Shown one piece after another: positions 15,168-23,327 of a stretch of DNA of 23,453 bases (position 1 is its first letter; each line of letters opens with the position of its first letter). Made by a program: the position numbers and the translations under genes. The DNA is taken from the NCBI GenBank assembly GCA_023434015.1, contig JAEYTM010000182.1, positions 1-23,453 on the forward strand, given 5' to 3'. Origin of the DNA: Pseudomonadota bacterium (lineage in GTDB: Bacteria; Pseudomonadota; Alphaproteobacteria; Caulobacterales; Caulobacteraceae). Under the pieces are notes generated by a model, which searched no databases, had not been told where the DNA came from, and worked only from the letters and a program-made list of their open reading frames with translations.

Positions 15168-17822
15168 ATGGCCGATCGGAAGCTCGCCCGCTACCAGTCG
15201 ATGCGGGACTTCTCCCGAACCGCCGAGCCGAGCGGCGATGCGACGGTCAAACCGTCCAACCGGCTGCGCTTTGTCATCCAGAAACATGCGGCCTCACGCC
15301 TGCACTACGACTTCCGGCTCGAACTGGATGGAGTGTTCAAGTCCTGGGCGGTGACCAAGGGCCCCTCGCTCGATCCCGCCGACAAACGTCTGGCGGTGGA
15401 GGTCGAGGACCACCCGCTCCACTATGGCGACTTCGAGGGCACGATCCCCAAGGGTCAGTACGGCGGCGGCACGGTCATGCTGTGGGATCGCGGCTACTGG
15501 GAACCGGAGGGCGACACAGACCCGCACGAGGGGCTGCGCAAGGGCGACCTGAAGATCGTCATGGACGGCGAGCGGCTGAAGGGCTCCTTCGTGCTGGTCC
15601 GGATGAAACGCCGGGAGGGCGAGAAGCGCGACAACTGGCTGCTGATCAAGCACCACGATGGCCATGCCCTGGAAGGCCGCGGCGACGCCCTGGTGCAGGG
15701 TGAGACCACCTCCATCGCCTCCGGTCGCAGCATGGAGGAGATCGCCGCGGGCGCGGGCAAGGGGCCGGCGCCCTTCATCACCGGCGGCCGCAAGCGGGCG
15801 GCGGCAGGCGATGTCTGGCGGTCCAACCGCGCCGAGAAGCCCGACCCGCAAAAGGCCGTGCCGCCGCGCGCCAAGCCCGCTGCAAAGCTCAAGGCCTCCG
15901 CCCTTCCCGGTTTCGTGCCGCCGCAGCTCGCCAGGTCCGTCGAGCGGCCGCCGCCGGGCGCTGGGTGGGGGCACGAGATCAAGTTCGACGGCTATCGACT
16001 GCAACTGCGCGTCGAAGGCGGCAAGGCGACGCTGAAGACCCGTTCCGGCCTCGATTGGAGCGCCAAGTTTTCGGAAATCGCGCGTGAAGCCGGCGTCCTG
16101 CCCGACTGCCTGATCGACGGCGAGGCCTGCGCCCTGGACCACGCGGGATCGCCGGACTTCCCGGCCCTGCAGGCGGCCCTGTCCGACGGCAGGACAAAGG
16201 ACCTGATCTTCTTCGCCTTCGACGCCCTGTTCATCGCCGGGGAAGACTTGCGCGGTCTGCCGCTGCGGGAGCGAAAGGCGCGACTGAAGGCCCTGCTCGA
16301 CGCGACAGGAAAGAAGCTCGGCGCGCGTATCCGCTACGTCGATCATTTCGAGACCGCCGGAGACGCGGTGCTGCAGTCGGCCTGCCGCATGTCGCTGGAA
16401 GGCATCGTTTCGAAGAAGCTCGACGCGCCGTATCGCTCGGACCGCAGCGAGACCTGGCTGAAGTCGAAATGCCGCGGCGGACACGAGGTGGTCATCGGCG
16501 GCTGGACCGGAGAGGCCGGGCAGCTGCGCTCCCTGCTGGTCGGCGTGCATCGCGGCGACAAACTGATCTACGTCGGCCGGGTGGGCACGGGCTTCGGCCG
16601 CGAGAAGGTGCGCCGTGTCCTCCCGCGCCTGGAGAAGCTGAAGGCCGACAAAAGCCCGTTCAGCGGCCCGGGGGCTCCGCGCAAGGAAGCCAATATCACC
16701 TGGGCGAAGCCGGAGCTGGTCGCCGAGATCGAGTTCGCCGGCTTCACCGGCTCAGGCATGGTCCGCCAGGCCGCCTTCAAGGCCTTGCGCGACGACAAGC
16801 CGGCGGAGGAGGTCGAGGCCGAAACCCCGGCGCCCCTGGCCGCGGCGGAACTGGCCGAGCCCGATCCAGCGGCGCCCCCCCCGGCCAAGCCGAAAGCCAA
16901 GGCGGCGACCAACCCCGGGGACAACGTGGTCATGGGGGTCAGCCTGTCCAACCCCGGCAAGGCGCTGTGGCCAGACGGCGGCGACGGCGCGCCGGTCACC
17001 AAGCTCGACCTCGCCCGCTATCTGGAAACCGTCGGCCCGTGGATGATGGAGCACATCAAGGGCCGGCCCTGTTCGATCATCCGCACCCCGGACGGGATTC
17101 TCGGCGACCAGCGCTTCTTCCAGCGGCACGTCGGCAAGGGCTCATCGGCCCTGATCTCGGAGGTCGAGGTCTTCGGCGACCACAAGCCCTATCTCCAGGT
17201 GGACCGCATCGAAGCGCTGGCCGCCCTGGCCCAGATCGGCGCGGTGGAGTTCCACCCCTGGAACTGCCAGCCCTTCAAGCCGGAGGTCCCCGGCCGCCTG
17301 GTCTTCGACCTGGACCCCGACGAGGGCATCCCCTTCGAACGGGTGATCGAAGCGGCGCTGGAGGTGAAGGCGCGTCTCGAGGTGCTGGGTCTCACCGCCT
17401 TCTGCAAGACCACCGGCGGCAAGGGCCTGCACGTGGTTACGCCGCTGAAGGACGGCAAAGGGAACGTCGACTGGCCGACCGCCAAGAGGTTCGCCCAGGA
17501 CGTCTGCCTGGCGATCGCCGCCGACCAGCCCGACCGCTATGTGGTCAACATGGCCAAGGCCAAGCGGATCGGACGGATCTTCCTCGATTACCTGCGCAAC
17601 GACCGCATGAGTACGGCGGTCGCCCCGCTGTCGCCCCGCGCGCGGCCGGGCGCGCCGGTTTCCTTCCCGCTGACCTGGAACCTGGTCAAGCCAGGGCTGG
17701 ACCCCAAGAAGTACACCCTGCGCACCGCGCCCGGCCTGCTTAAGAAGACAAAGGCGTGGAGCGACTACTGCGACGCGGAGGCGCCGCTGGCGCCGGCGAT
17801 CAGCAGGCTGAAGGCCCGCTAG
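15168..17822 (+). CDS. ligD: Multifunctional NHEJ DNA ligase LigD (phosphoesterase-ligase-polymerase)
   Basis: 884 aa; ATG 15168 has GAGGG about 8 bases upstream. Domains in order are as follows. 1) A 3'-phosphoesterase, about 15-150, with QKHAASRLHYDFRLELDG: His40, His46, Asp48 and Arg50 are kept, but the common Asp after the first His is Ala. 2) An ATP-dependent ligase, about 240-430, with HEIKFDGYRLQLR and adenylated Lys272, followed by an OB-fold region to ~545. 3) A Pro/Ala-rich linker. 4) An AEP-type polymerase/primase from about 589, with VFDLDPDEG (Asp714, Asp716) and IFLDYLRN (Asp807). LigD with Ku repairs double-strand breaks without a template; ku lies 3.6 kb downstream. The 11-base gap to otsA suggests a shared transcript with otsB-otsA. 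The LysR gene overlaps its last 23 bases on the other strand. Confidence 0.97.
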   Translation: MADRKLARYQSMRDFSRTAEPSGDATVKPSNRLRFVIQKHAASRLHYDFRLELDGVFKSWAVTKGPSLDPADKRLAVEVEDHPLHYGDFEGTIPKGQYGGGTVMLWDRGYWEPEGDTDPHEGLRKGDLKIVMDGERLKGSFVLVRMKRREGEKRDNWLLIKHHDGHALEGRGDALVQGETTSIASGRSMEEIAAGAGKGPAPFITGGRKRAAAGDVWRSNRAEKPDPQKAVPPRAKPAAKLKASALPGFVPPQLARSVERPPPGAGWGHEIKFDGYRLQLRVEGGKATLKTRSGLDWSAKFSEIAREAGVLPDCLIDGEACALDHAGSPDFPALQAALSDGRTKDLIFFAFDALFIAGEDLRGLPLRERKARLKALLDATGKKLGARIRYVDHFETAGDAVLQSACRMSLEGIVSKKLDAPYRSDRSETWLKSKCRGGHEVVIGGWTGEAGQLRSLLVGVHRGDKLIYVGRVGTGFGREKVRRVLPRLEKLKADKSPFSGPGAPRKEANITWAKPELVAEIEFAGFTGSGMVRQAAFKALRDDKPAEEVEAETPAPLAAAELAEPDPAAPPPAKPKAKAATNPGDNVVMGVSLSNPGKALWPDGGDGAPVTKLDLARYLETVGPWMMEHIKGRPCSIIRTPDGILGDQRFFQRHVGKGSSALISEVEVFGDHKPYLQVDRIEALAALAQIGAVEFHPWNCQPFKPEVPGRLVFDLDPDEGIPFERVIEAALEVKARLEVLGLTAFCKTTGGKGLHVVTPLKDGKGNVDWPTAKRFAQDVCLAIAADQPDRYVVNMAKAKRIGRIFLDYLRNDRMSTAVAPLSPRARPGAPVSFPLTWNLVKPGLDPKKYTLRTAPGLLKKTKAWSDYCDAEAPLAPAISRLKAR

Positions 17823-18714
17823 GCGCGGCGGGCGTCCGCCGGCGCTCCTCGATCAGCCAGGCCTCGAAGGCTTTGAGGCCGGGGCTGCGGCGCCCCCGCG
17901 GATGGATCAGGGCGAAGACGCCGGGCGCAGGCACAAAGCCGAACGGAGCCACCAGGCGGCCGGCGGCGACGTCGTCCGCCGCCAGCAGCCAGGGCACGAT
18001 AGCAGTGCCGGTCCCGGCCACCGCCCCGTCGACCATGAAGTGCTGATGGCTGAAGCTGAGCGTCTCGGCCGGACCGGGACTGCGGCCGGACAGGGCCGCC
18101 CATTCCTCGAAAGCCTGCGGCCGGGTCTGGGAGACCAGTCGCGGAGCCGCGTCCAGACCCTCGCGCGCGATGTGGCCGGCCACGGCGGGCGAGCAGACCA
18201 GACCGATGTCGTTGCCGGAGAAGGGCGTGATCGTGAACCCACGCGGCGGCTCGCCCACCACGATGCGCACGGAGGCGGCGGCGTCCGGCCCCATCATCTC
18301 GTCGCTGCCCAGGTCCAACAGCGACAGCCGCAGCTCGCGATGATCGCGGGTGAAGCCACTCAGGCGCGGGATCATCCACTTCGCAGCGATCGAGGGGTGA
18401 CAGGCCATGCGCAGGGCGGCGGCCGGTCCTGCGAGCGGGCCGACCGCGCTTTCGATGATCTCGAATCCCTCGGTCAGGCGCCGGGCCAGTGCAGCGCCGA
18501 CGGGGGTGAGCCGCTGGTCGTGTTTGGGGCCGGTGAACAGGGCCGCGCCCAGCACCTCCTCCAGCAGGCGGATCTGGCGGCTGACCGCACCGTGGGTGAC
18601 GTTCAGCTCCCGCGCCGCCAGCCCGACGCGGCCGAGCCGCGCGGCGGCCTCGAAGGTCCGCAATCCGTTCAGCGAAGGCGTGAGCCGTCGCCGGGACGTG
18701 AGTTTTCCTGACAT
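17800..18714 (-). CDS. LysR-family transcriptional regulator (GcvA-like type)
   Basis: 304 aa with ATG 18714 (MSGKLTSRRRLTPSLNGLRT); the ribosome site is poor, and a start 15 codons earlier is possible. The N-terminal winged helix-turn-helix shows LRTFEAAARLGRVGLAAREL followed by NVTHGAVSRQIRLLEEVLG, the standard LTTR DNA-binding segment. The C-terminal part is the periplasmic-binding-protein-like effector domain. The style resembles GcvA/AmpR-type LTTRs. It ends inside the 3' end of ligD (23-base convergent overlap). The nearest divergent genes are the small membrane proteins and the reductase/transporter pair at 18998-21449, which are possible targets; its ligand is unknown. Confidence 0.92.
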   Translation of the reverse strand: MSGKLTSRRRLTPSLNGLRTFEAAARLGRVGLAARELNVTHGAVSRQIRLLEEVLGAALFTGPKHDQRLTPVGAALARRLTEGFEIIESAVGPLAGPAAALRMACHPSIAAKWMIPRLSGFTRDHRELRLSLLDLGSDEMMGPDAAASVRIVVGEPPRGFTITPFSGNDIGLVCSPAVAGHIAREGLDAAPRLVSQTRPQAFEEWAALSGRSPGPAETLSFSHQHFMVDGAVAGTGTAIVPWLLAADDVAAGRLVAPFGFVPAPGVFALIHPRGRRSPGLKAFEAWLIEERRRTPAAPSGPSAC

Positions 18715-18768
18715 TCTGGAGAACACTAGTCGATTTGCCGGTGATGGCCATCCCGTCAAGCTTGCGTC

Positions 18769-18921
18769 ATGCCGTCGCCTCCGCCCCTCGCCCGCTGGGC
18801 GCCTGCCCTGGCCGTCTGGTCAGCCCTCATCCTCTCCCTGCTGCTGCACGAGGATCCCGGCGCGGATCTGACGCTGACGCAGCGTCCGCTTTCGCCCTGC
18901 AGCCCGTCGCCCTCGGGCTGA
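18769..18921 (+). CDS. Possible small membrane peptide, 50 aa
   Basis: ATG 18769 opens a short frame, MPSPPPLARWAPALAVWSAL followed by ILSLLLHED, with one hydrophobic stretch flanked by a proline-rich start and a polar tail ending at TGA 18919-18921. There is no clear Shine-Dalgarno and I recognise no family. It lies in the divergent space upstream of the LysR gene. It may be a small secreted or membrane peptide, or chance. Confidence 0.25.
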   Translation: MPSPPPLARWAPALAVWSALILSLLLHEDPGADLTLTQRPLSPCSPSPSG

Positions 18922-18997
18922 ACGACACCCGCGGCGATTGAACGGAAAGCTTCGCCGTGGGTTTATGCCGGACAGCCAACCAGAGGACGGACTGCGC

Positions 18998-19150
18998 ATG
19001 GGCAAGTGGATCGGCATACTGCTCGCGATCATGATCGCCGCGGCGATCGTGGGCTTCCTGGTCGACGCCGTCCGGGTGATCGCCGGATTCCTGGTGGTCG
19101 TCTGCCTGGTGGTGCTGGCCTTCCAGATGCTGACCCGGCGAAAAGGCTGA
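18998..19150 (+). CDS. Small inner-membrane protein, 50 aa
   Basis: From ATG 18998 the product is MGKWIGILLAIMIAAAIVGF, then LVDAVRVIAGFLVVVCLVVL and a basic tail LTRRKG. Two hydrophobic segments separated by a short polar turn (VDAVR) predict a membrane hairpin with both ends on the same side. In-frame ATGs at 18938 and 18965 would add a polar N-terminus; I prefer 18998 because the hydrophobic core starts at once. GAGG lies about 12 bases upstream. The family is not recognised. Confidence 0.6.
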   Translation: MGKWIGILLAIMIAAAIVGFLVDAVRVIAGFLVVVCLVVLAFQMLTRRKG

Positions 19151-19252
19151 CCTTCCCCCTCCACGAACTGTGTTTCGCCGGCGACATGCGGCGCCACACC
19201 GCCGCGACATAGGCGCGCCAGATTTCCGGCTCGACACTGGGGAGCCGACACC

Positions 19253-20164
19253 ATGAACCCGACCCGTCGCCATATCGTCGCGGGCGCCGCCGCCTTTGGC
19301 GCCCTGTCGCCGGCCCTGGCCCGCGCCCAGGCCGCGCCGCTCATCCAAAGGCCGATCCCGTCGACGGGAGAACTGCTGCCGGTGATCGGCGTCGGCACCG
19401 CCCGCCGTTACGAGGCCGCGCCAACCGAGGCCGAGCGCGCGCCGCTGCGCGACACCCTGGCCCGCTTCAAGGCCCAGGGGGGCAAGGTCATCGACACCGC
19501 CCCGTCCTATGGCCAGGCCGAGGCCATCGTCGGCCAGCTCGTCGAAGGCCTCAGGATCCGCCCGGACCTGTTCATCGCCACCAAGGTCGGCGCGGACACC
19601 AAGGCCGCCGGCGCGGCCCAGATCGAACAGGGCTTCAAGAACCTGAGGGTCGACCGGATCGACCTGATCGCCGTGCACAACCTGCGCGACATCGACAACC
19701 AGCTCGCCACCCTGCGCGACCTGAAGGCCCAGGGCCGCATCCGCTACCTCGGCGCCACCACCTCCTTCGACAACCAGTACGGCCCGTTCGAAGCCATGAT
19801 GCGGCGGGAGGCGCTCGACTTCATCCAGGTCGACTATGCGCTCGACAACCGTGGCTCGGCCGAGCGGATCCTGCCGCTGGCGCAGGAACGCGGGATGGGC
19901 GTGATGATCAACCTGCCGTTCGGCCGCGACCGGCTGTTCAACGCCACCCGCGGCAAGCCGCTGCCCGACTGGGCGGCCGAAATCGACTGCACCACCTGGG
20001 CCCAGGTATTCCTGAAATACGTCGTCTCGCACCCGGCCGTCACCGTCGCCGTGCCCGGCATGGCCCAGGTCCGCTACGTGGACGACAACCTGATGGCCGC
20101 GCGCGGCCGCCTGCCCGACGCGGCCCTGCGCCGCCGGATGGAGCAATTCATTGACGCCCTCTGA
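19253..20164 (+). CDS. Aldo/keto reductase with Tat signal peptide
   Basis: 303 aa. The N-terminus MNPTRRHIVAGAAAFGALSP continues to ALARAQAA, a twin-arginine type signal with a likely cleavage after ARA, so the enzyme is probably exported folded with its cofactor to the periplasm. The AKR fold follows: GVGTARRYE, VIDTAPSYGQAEAIVG (Asp and Tyr of the tetrad), LFIATKVG (Lys) and DLIAVHNLRD (His). This family reduces carbonyls with NAD(P)H. GGGGAG lies ~8 bases before ATG 19253. Its last 14 bases overlap the start of the transporter gene, so the two are translationally linked. The substrate is unknown. Confidence 0.9.
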   Translation: MNPTRRHIVAGAAAFGALSPALARAQAAPLIQRPIPSTGELLPVIGVGTARRYEAAPTEAERAPLRDTLARFKAQGGKVIDTAPSYGQAEAIVGQLVEGLRIRPDLFIATKVGADTKAAGAAQIEQGFKNLRVDRIDLIAVHNLRDIDNQLATLRDLKAQGRIRYLGATTSFDNQYGPFEAMMRREALDFIQVDYALDNRGSAERILPLAQERGMGVMINLPFGRDRLFNATRGKPLPDWAAEIDCTTWAQVFLKYVVSHPAVTVAVPGMAQVRYVDDNLMAARGRLPDAALRRRMEQFIDAL

Positions 20165-21449
20165 GAGCCGCACGGCCCGGGGGGGCCGGCTCTCAAGGAT
20201 CATCGTCGCCGAGCCGCACGAGGTCGCCCCCGTCGTCGCCGGTTTCCTGCTCTTCTTCCTGCTGTTCACCAGCTATTTCATGCTGCGCCCGGTGCGCGAG
20301 ACCATGGGCGTGGCCGGCGGGGTGGACAACCTGCCGTGGATGTTCACCGGCACCTTCGTCGCCACCCTGGTGCTCGTACCCTTCTATGGCTGGCTAAGCT
20401 CGCGTGTGCAGCGCCGGCGGCTGCTGCCGGCGGCCTACGGCTTTGTCGCCCTGACCCTGGCCGGCTTCGCCGCCGGCCTGATGGCGAGCCCCGGCGACGT
20501 CTGGATGGGCAGGGCCTTCTACATCTGGATTTCGATGGTGAACCTGTTCGTCTTCTCGCTCGGCTGGAGCCTGATGGCGGATGTGTTCCGGCCCGAACAG
20601 GCCAGGCGGCTGTTCGGCCAGATCGCCGCCGGCGCCAGCCTGGGCGGGCTGACCGGTCCGCTCCTCAGCGGGCTGCTGGTCGGTCCGGTCGGTGAACCGG
20701 GGCTGCTGCTGATCTCCGCCGGCCTGCTGCTGATCAGCCTCCTGGCGGTCCGTTACGCGCTGGCCTGGCGCGAAGGCAATGGCCCCATCGAAGCGGTCGA
20801 GGCGGCGCCCAGCCAACCGATCGGCGGCAACATCTTCGCCGGCCTGACCCTGATCCTGCGCTCGCCGTTCCTGCTCGGGCTCTCCGCCTTCGTGGTGCTG
20901 CTCGCCTCGGTGAACACCTTCCTCTATCTGGAGCAGGCCCGGCTGGTCAGCCTGACCTTCGCCGACCGTGCGCAGCAGACACAGGCCTTCGCCGCCATCG
21001 ATGTGGCGGTGCAGAGCCTGACCATCTTCATCCAGCTGTTCATCACCGGCCGCCTGACCAAGAAGCTGGGCGTCACCGTCCTGCTCACCGCCGTGCCGGT
21101 GCTGATGGTGGCCGGCCTGGGAATCCTGGCGGTCGCCGCCACCTTCCCGGTGCTGGTGGGCGTCATGGTGGTGCGACGGGTCGGCGAATACGCCCTGGTG
21201 AAACCCGGCCGCGACATGCTGTTCACGACCCTTGACGCCGAGACCAAGTACAAGGCCAAGAACGTCATCGACACCTTCGTCTATCGGGGCGGCGATGCGG
21301 TCAGCGCCTGGGTCAGCAAGGCGGTGGGCGCACTCGGCCTGGGCGCGGCCCTGGTGATGATCGTCGGGTCGCTGCTGGCGGCGATCTGGGCGACCATCGG
21401 CTACAGCCTCGGCCGCATCCACGACCGTCGCGTCGCCGAGCGGAGCTAA
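20151..21449 (+). CDS. MFS-type / Tlc (NTP-NDP exchange)-like transporter, about 12 TM
   Basis: 432 aa from TTG 20151, supported by GGAG at 20140-20143 and lying 14 bases inside the reductase gene. There are about twelve hydrophobic segments, starting with VVAGFLLFFLLFTSYFMLRP. The motif YFMLRPVRETMG in the first helix, and later RRVGEYALVKPGRDMLFTTL with TKYKAKNVIDTFVYRGGD, are the signatures I associate with bacterial proteins named NTP/NDP exchange or Npt/Tlc-like transporters. In free-living bacteria their substrate is usually not nucleotides or is unknown. The stop TAA overlaps the stop of convergent ku. Confidence 0.88.
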   Translation: MTPSESRTARGGRLSRIIVAEPHEVAPVVAGFLLFFLLFTSYFMLRPVRETMGVAGGVDNLPWMFTGTFVATLVLVPFYGWLSSRVQRRRLLPAAYGFVALTLAGFAAGLMASPGDVWMGRAFYIWISMVNLFVFSLGWSLMADVFRPEQARRLFGQIAAGASLGGLTGPLLSGLLVGPVGEPGLLLISAGLLLISLLAVRYALAWREGNGPIEAVEAAPSQPIGGNIFAGLTLILRSPFLLGLSAFVVLLASVNTFLYLEQARLVSLTFADRAQQTQAFAAIDVAVQSLTIFIQLFITGRLTKKLGVTVLLTAVPVLMVAGLGILAVAATFPVLVGVMVVRRVGEYALVKPGRDMLFTTLDAETKYKAKNVIDTFVYRGGDAVSAWVSKAVGALGLGAALVMIVGSLLAAIWATIGYSLGRIHDRRVAERS

Positions 21450-22330
21450 GCCCGCTTCTTGGCCGGCGCCTTGCGGGCGGCGGGCTTCTTGGCCGCGGAC
21501 TTGCCGGCCGACGTCGAGCCGCTGCGGGCCTTCGGCGCCGGCTTGCGGCGCGCGCCGCCACCTTCACCCAGGCTGCGGCGCAGGGCCTCCATCAGGTCGA
21601 TGACCTCGGCCTCCTTGGGCTCGTCCGGCGCCGTGACCGTGTGGCCCTTCTCCTTTTCCTTGATCAGGGCCCGCAGCGCGTCCTCGTAACGGTCAGTGAA
21701 CTGGCTGGGGTCGAAGGGGCCTTCCTGCTGTTCGATGATCCGGGCGGCGATGTCGATCATCGCCGCGGGGGGCTTCACCGCCTCGATATGGCCGAAGAAC
21801 TCCGCAGGGTCCTTCACCTCGCGCTTGTTGCGGATGGTGTAGGCGAGGATGCCCTTTGGCCCGGCCTCCAGCGCCATCAGACGCTCGCGCTGGTGCATGA
21901 CCAGGCGGCCGAGCGCCACCTTGCCGGCCTTCTTCATCGCCTCGCGGATCACCGTGAACGCCTCCACCGCCATCTCGCCGTCGGGCGCCAGGAAGTAGGG
22001 ATCGTTCCAGTAGAGGCGGTCGATGTCCGCCTCGTCGACGAACCGCTCGATGTCGAGGGTCCGGGTGGTCGCCAGCCGGACGTTCTTGATCTCCTCGTCG
22101 GTGACCACAACGTAGCGGCCCTTTTCGATCTCGTAGCCCTTGACGATCTCGGAGCGCTCCACCGGTCCGCTCTCCGGGTCCGTGGGGATCATCCGGATGC
22201 GGTTGTGGGTCTTCTTGTGCAGCATGTTGAAGTGCACTTCGCCGCTTCGCGTGGTGGCGGTGTAGAGCGCCACCGGGCAGCTCACGAGGCTGAGACGCAG
22301 GTAGCCCTGCCAGGTCGGTCGCGTGGCCAT
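21446..22330 (-). CDS. ku: Non-homologous end-joining protein Ku
   Basis: 294 aa bacterial Ku that binds double-strand DNA ends as a ring homodimer and recruits LigD. It starts MATRPTWQGYLRLSLVSCPV, the typical N-terminus, with GGAG seven bases before ATG 22330. The Ku core continues with KKTHNRIRM, KGYEIEKGRYVVVTDEEI and ALEAGPKGILAYTIR, and includes RYEDALRALIKEKEKG near the core end. The C-terminal ~40 residues are a Lys/Ala/Pro-rich basic tail (AAKKPAARKAPAKKRA), common in bacterial Ku and linked to DNA binding and ligase stimulation. It converges on the transporter gene, sharing stop-codon bases, and diverges from imuA across 142 bases. Confidence 0.97.
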   Translation of the reverse strand: MATRPTWQGYLRLSLVSCPVALYTATTRSGEVHFNMLHKKTHNRIRMIPTDPESGPVERSEIVKGYEIEKGRYVVVTDEEIKNVRLATTRTLDIERFVDEADIDRLYWNDPYFLAPDGEMAVEAFTVIREAMKKAGKVALGRLVMHQRERLMALEAGPKGILAYTIRNKREVKDPAEFFGHIEAVKPPAAMIDIAARIIEQQEGPFDPSQFTDRYEDALRALIKEKEKGHTVTAPDEPKEAEVIDLMEALRRSLGEGGGARRKPAPKARSGSTSAGKSAAKKPAARKAPAKKRA

Positions 22331-22414
22331 GGCGATCTCCGGACGATGTCGAGAGTCTCCAAACGCGAAGCTTGGCGATTCAGTTCGTCGGGTCCTTCCG
22401 TTCCCGGCGGCCGC

Positions 22415-22442
22415 TTGACTCCACGCCGCCCAGCCCTAGAAC
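22415..22442 (+). promoter_or_regulatory. Predicted sigma-70 promoter of imuA
   Basis: -35 TTGACT (22415-22420), a 16-base spacer and -10 TAGAAC (22437-22442) upstream of imuA. The -10 overlaps the LexA box, as expected for LexA repression. Confidence 0.6.
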
Positions 22443-22453
22443 AAAAAAGGAAC
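22439..22453 (+). promoter_or_regulatory. LexA (SOS) box GAAC-N7-GAAC
   Basis: The sequence GAACAAAAAAGGAAC is an exact direct-repeat GAAC-N7-GAAC. This equals GTTC-N7-GTTC on the other strand, the LexA operator of alphaproteobacteria. It ends 19 bases before the imuA start and overlaps the predicted -10. DNA damage should relieve repression of imuA-imuB. Confidence 0.85.
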
Positions 22454-22472
22454 GAAAGGAGTCCGGAAAGTC

Positions 22473-23264
22473 ATGTCCGATCCTCGCGCAGAGCGTCTGG
22501 CCGCCATGCGGGCTCAGATCGCCGCATTCGAGGCGGGCGGGCGCAGCCGCTCCGGCGTCCTGCCGTTCGGAGCGCCGGCAGTGGATTGCTGCCTGCCCGG
22601 CGGCGGCCTGCCGCTGGGGCGCTGGCATGAAATTCTCGGCCAGGGGATGGAGGTCGAGACCTCCGCCGCCCCCACCGCCTTCGCCGCCTTGATGGCCGCC
22701 CCCCTCGCCCGCCGGGGCGAGGCGGTCTGGGTGCTGCGTCGCGACGACCTCTTCGCCCCGGGGCTGGTCGGCCTGGGTTTCCCTTCCGACCGGCTGATTC
22801 AGGTCTGCGCCCGCGACGAGGCCGAAGCCCTGGCGGTTATGGAGGATGCCCTGGCCACCCTGGGCGTGACGGCGGTGTTCGCCGAGGTCGAGGCCGTGGG
22901 CCTCACCGCCGGCCGCCGCCTGCAGCTTGCCTGCGAGAAACTGGGCGCCACCGGCTTCGTCATCCGTCGCCGGCCCTACGGCGGCCAGGCCCGGCGCGAG
23001 GCCTCGGGCTCGGCCGCCGCCACCCGCTGGAATGTGCTTCCAGCCCCGTCCGAGACTCCGGCCGGCGAATTCGGCCTGGGGCCGCCGCGCTACCGGGTGG
23101 AGCTGGAACGCTGCCGGGGGGGGCGAACCGGATCGTGGTTGTTCGAGGCGGCCGGGGCCTATTCACTGGAGGCAAGGGATGGGACGCATCCTCTGCGCCT
23201 GGTCGCCGATGTGGGCGATCGCCAACTGGCGCCGGCGCAACCCTTCCGCCGAACCGCAGCTTAG
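22473..23264 (+). CDS. imuA: Translesion mutagenesis protein ImuA
   Basis: 263 aa RecA/SulA-like protein of the imuA-imuB-dnaE2 damage-inducible mutagenesis cassette. It is an accessory to the ImuB/DnaE2 translesion complex. Seen: LPFGAPAVDCCLPGGGLPLG followed by RWHEILG, the ImuA signature; VWVLRRDDLFAPGLVGLG; and RRLQLACEKLGATGFVIRR. The N-terminal helix MSDPRAERLAAMRAQIAAFE is usual. AAAGGAG lies about 10 bases upstream, with the LexA box and promoter directly before it. The imuB start lies inside its last 86 bases, on the plus strand. Confidence 0.94.
   Translation: MSDPRAERLAAMRAQIAAFEAGGRSRSGVLPFGAPAVDCCLPGGGLPLGRWHEILGQGMEVETSAAPTAFAALMAAPLARRGEAVWVLRRDDLFAPGLVGLGFPSDRLIQVCARDEAEALAVMEDALATLGVTAVFAEVEAVGLTAGRRLQLACEKLGATGFVIRRRPYGGQARREASGSAAATRWNVLPAPSETPAGEFGLGPPRYRVELERCRGGRTGSWLFEAAGAYSLEARDGTHPLRLVADVGDRQLAPAQPFRRTAA
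23179..23262 (+). pseudogene. imuB: imuB 5' fragment (first ~28 codons, interrupted)
   Basis: ATG 23179, with GGAGG at 23168-23172 six bases away, opens MGRILCAWSPMWAIANWRRR followed by NPSAEPQL, the standard N-terminus of ImuB (inactive Y-family polymerase partner of DnaE2). It overlaps imuA by 86 bases as is usual. After about 23262 the frame stays open to the window edge but loses all ImuB character and becomes Ser/Arg/Gly-rich low complexity through a G/C-run palindrome. The expected continuation is not found on this strand. Confidence 0.75.
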
Positions 23265-23280
23265 CGACCGCTCCACCGCT

Positions 23281-23325
23281 TCGCGGTCCCCCTCCCCCGG
23301 TGCACGGGGGGGGGGCGGGGGGCCG
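23281..23325. repeat. G/C-run palindrome, REP-like intergenic repeat
   Basis: A C-rich arm (TCCCCCTCCCCC), the short palindrome GTGCAC and a G-rich arm (ten G, then C, then six G) form a strong potential hairpin. It is preceded by CTCCACCGCTTCGCGGTCCCC, a phrase I associate with small dispersed intergenic repeats of Caulobacterales. It sits exactly between the plus-strand and minus-strand imuB pieces. Such runs are also frequent sites of sequencing and assembly error. Confidence 0.55.
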
Positions 23326-23327
23326 CC

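Noticed and set aside
18827..20269. A 480-codon minus-strand frame
   Set aside because: It is antisense to the aldo/keto reductase and small membrane protein, with shadow-type composition.
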